DNA of 64,000 bases from WHSW01 sp963821345 (GTDB lineage Bacteria > Actinomycetota > Thermoleophilia > Solirubrobacterales > 70-9), in NCBI GenBank assembly GCA_963821345.1, contig CAWGDM010000001.1:558001-622000 (forward strand). Direction: 5' to 3'. A program made the position numbers and the translations under genes. The notes below the pieces were generated by a model. The model worked only from the letters and a program-made list of their open reading frames with translations, made no database searches and was not told where the DNA came from. Shown here one piece after another: positions 63,107 through 64,000 of this stretch (positions within the stretch are counted from its first letter, which is position 1; every line of letters begins with the position of its first letter).

Positions 63107-64000
63107 ATGCGGATCGGGATCTGCGCCTATTGGTTCAATCGCGGGCAGGGGGTGGTCGCCCGCCAGCTGCGCTCGGCGCTCGACTCGCTCGGGCACGAGA
63201 CGTTCGTTCTCGCGCGTCCGACGCGCGCCGGGAACATCCGGCCCTCGTTCATCGACCACAGCGGGGTCTGGGACCAGCCCGGGGTCACCGACGCGTCGGC
63301 GTACCGGATCGGTGCGGATGAGCTGGTCGCCTGGGGGCGCGAGAACGAGCTCGACCTGGCCCTGTTCGACCAGAACTACGAGCTCGAGGCAATCGCTGCG
63401 CTGCGCACCAGCGGCGTCGCCACCGCAGGCCGCTTCGTCTGGGAGCAGTTCTCGGCCGAGCACGTCGAGCCGGCGAAGCGGGCGCTCGACCTCGTCTACT
63501 CGATGACCGCCTGCGAGCAGGAGCGCTACGCCGGCATGGGGATCGAGAGCCCGCGGGTCCGCTGGGGCATCCACCCGGAGCTGCTCGCCTACGCGGCGGA
63601 GCCGGATGGCGGCCCGCTCACCTACTTCTATCCGGGCGGCTTCCTGAGCAAGCGCAAGCCGGTCGGCGAGGTGCTCAAGGCCTTTCGCCGCTTCGACGAC
63701 GAGGATGCGCGGCTGATCGTCAAGGGCCAGGTCGAGCGCCAGGTCGCGGAGCTCGAGCGGGGGGTCGAGCGCGACCCCCGGGTACGGGCAATCCTGGAGG
63801 ACCTGCCGGCCGCCGAGCATCTGACGCTGTTCGCAAGCGCCGACGTCTGCATTGCGCCGGCGCGGTGGGAGGGCCTGGGCCTGCACCTGTACGAGTCGAT
63901 GGCGCTCGGGCTGCCGGTGATCACCAACGACGCGCCGCCGATGAACGAGGTGATCCGCGATCGCGACAACGGGCTGCTGATCGCCTCACGCCGCCGCGGA
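63107..64000 (+). CDS. Group 1 (GT4-like) glycosyltransferase, 3' end outside window
   Basis: 298 residues from ATG 63107 are seen. The N-terminal Rossmann strand is MRIGICAYWFNRGQGVVARQ, and further on 'YFYPGGFLSKRKPVGEVLKA' and 'SADVCIAPARWEGLGLHLYE' with 'SMALGLPVITNDAPPMNEVI' are typical of the GT4 donor domain (E-x7-E). Acceptor unknown. It follows clpB by 29 bp, but is unlikely to be part of heat-shock regulation. A transcript end between them was not found. Confidence 0.87.
   Translation, partial: MRIGICAYWFNRGQGVVARQLRSALDSLGHETFVLARPTRAGNIRPSFIDHSGVWDQPGVTDASAYRIGADELVAWGRENELDLALFDQNYELEAIAALRTSGVATAGRFVWEQFSAEHVEPAKRALDLVYSMTACEQERYAGMGIESPRVRWGIHPELLAYAAEPDGGPLTYFYPGGFLSKRKPVGEVLKAFRRFDDEDARLIVKGQVERQVAELERGVERDPRVRAILEDLPAAEHLTLFASADVCIAPARWEGLGLHLYESMALGLPVITNDAPPMNEVIRDRDNGLLIASRRRG

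Overview
This is a 64 kb stretch of a very GC-rich chromosome. The gene content points to an actinobacterium: a dnaK-grpE-dnaJ-hspR heat-shock block, Ino1 (inositol-phosphate synthase), F420-type luciferase-like enzymes, a mycothiol-type formaldehyde dehydrogenase, an ANTAR regulator, DUF7144 and DUF4235 membrane proteins, many GTG/TTG starts and tRNAs without encoded CCA. My inference is class Thermoleophilia (a Solirubrobacterales-like lineage), from overall resemblance only. No transposase, phage module, CRISPR array or rRNA gene was seen. Both edges cut genes: the start of an ECF sigma factor at the left and a group-1 glycosyltransferase at the right.

Layout. 1-13.7 kb is a patchwork: sigma-factor 5' end, degenerate LuxR regulator, C-methyltransferase, secreted beta-helix protein, NAD-dependent epimerase, two gene remnants joined at their broken 5' ends, a fluoride exporter under a fluoride riboswitch, a tandem triplet of SnoaL-like proteins, a DHFR-like reductase, a GNAT-acyl-CoA synthetase fusion, DoxX and an ANTAR regulator. 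13.7-21.2 kb, bounded by tRNA-Asp and tRNA-Val, carries a fumarylacetoacetase-type enzyme, a multi-pass membrane protein and a lipid-tailoring operon (flavin oxidoreductase, DUF1365, cyclopropane-fatty-acid-synthase-like methyltransferase, alpha/beta hydrolase). 21.2-27.8 kb is a ROK-controlled sugar ABC transporter operon ending in an F420-type enzyme and a Gfo/Idh/MocA dehydrogenase. 27.9-30.4 kb holds a formaldehyde-detoxification pair and an HxlR regulator.

33.6-39.1 kb is an envelope and redox block on the minus strand: catalase-like protein, membrane protein, two exported ferritin-like proteins, a cupredoxin lipoprotein, TatA, TatC and an SGNH hydrolase. 39-45 kb has an SDR, Lgt, an NTF2-fold protein, tRNA-Glu beside a wax-ester-synthase remnant, a phenylacetate-CoA-ligase-like enzyme, ArgF and an EEP nuclease/phosphatase. 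45-49.5 kb encodes a lysine-rich histone-like protein, an rRNA/tRNA uracil methyltransferase, another luciferase-like enzyme and a GH5 glycosidase. 49.5-54.8 kb looks like an inositol-lipid island: UDG-like protein, glycosyltransferase-PHP fusion, Ino1, CDP-alcohol phosphatidyltransferase and PAP2/Aur1-like protein. 54.9-63.1 kb has endonuclease III, a cytochrome c and the complete dnaK-grpE-dnaJ-hspR-(membrane protein)-clpB cluster.

Several otherwise intact genes (mscR, its metallo-hydrolase neighbour, the 37.2 kb membrane protein, clpB) carry single-base indels that break the frame. Because clpB is among them, residual sequencing error is at least as likely as gene decay. Three near-identical 29-nt repeats sit at the 5' ends of unrelated genes.
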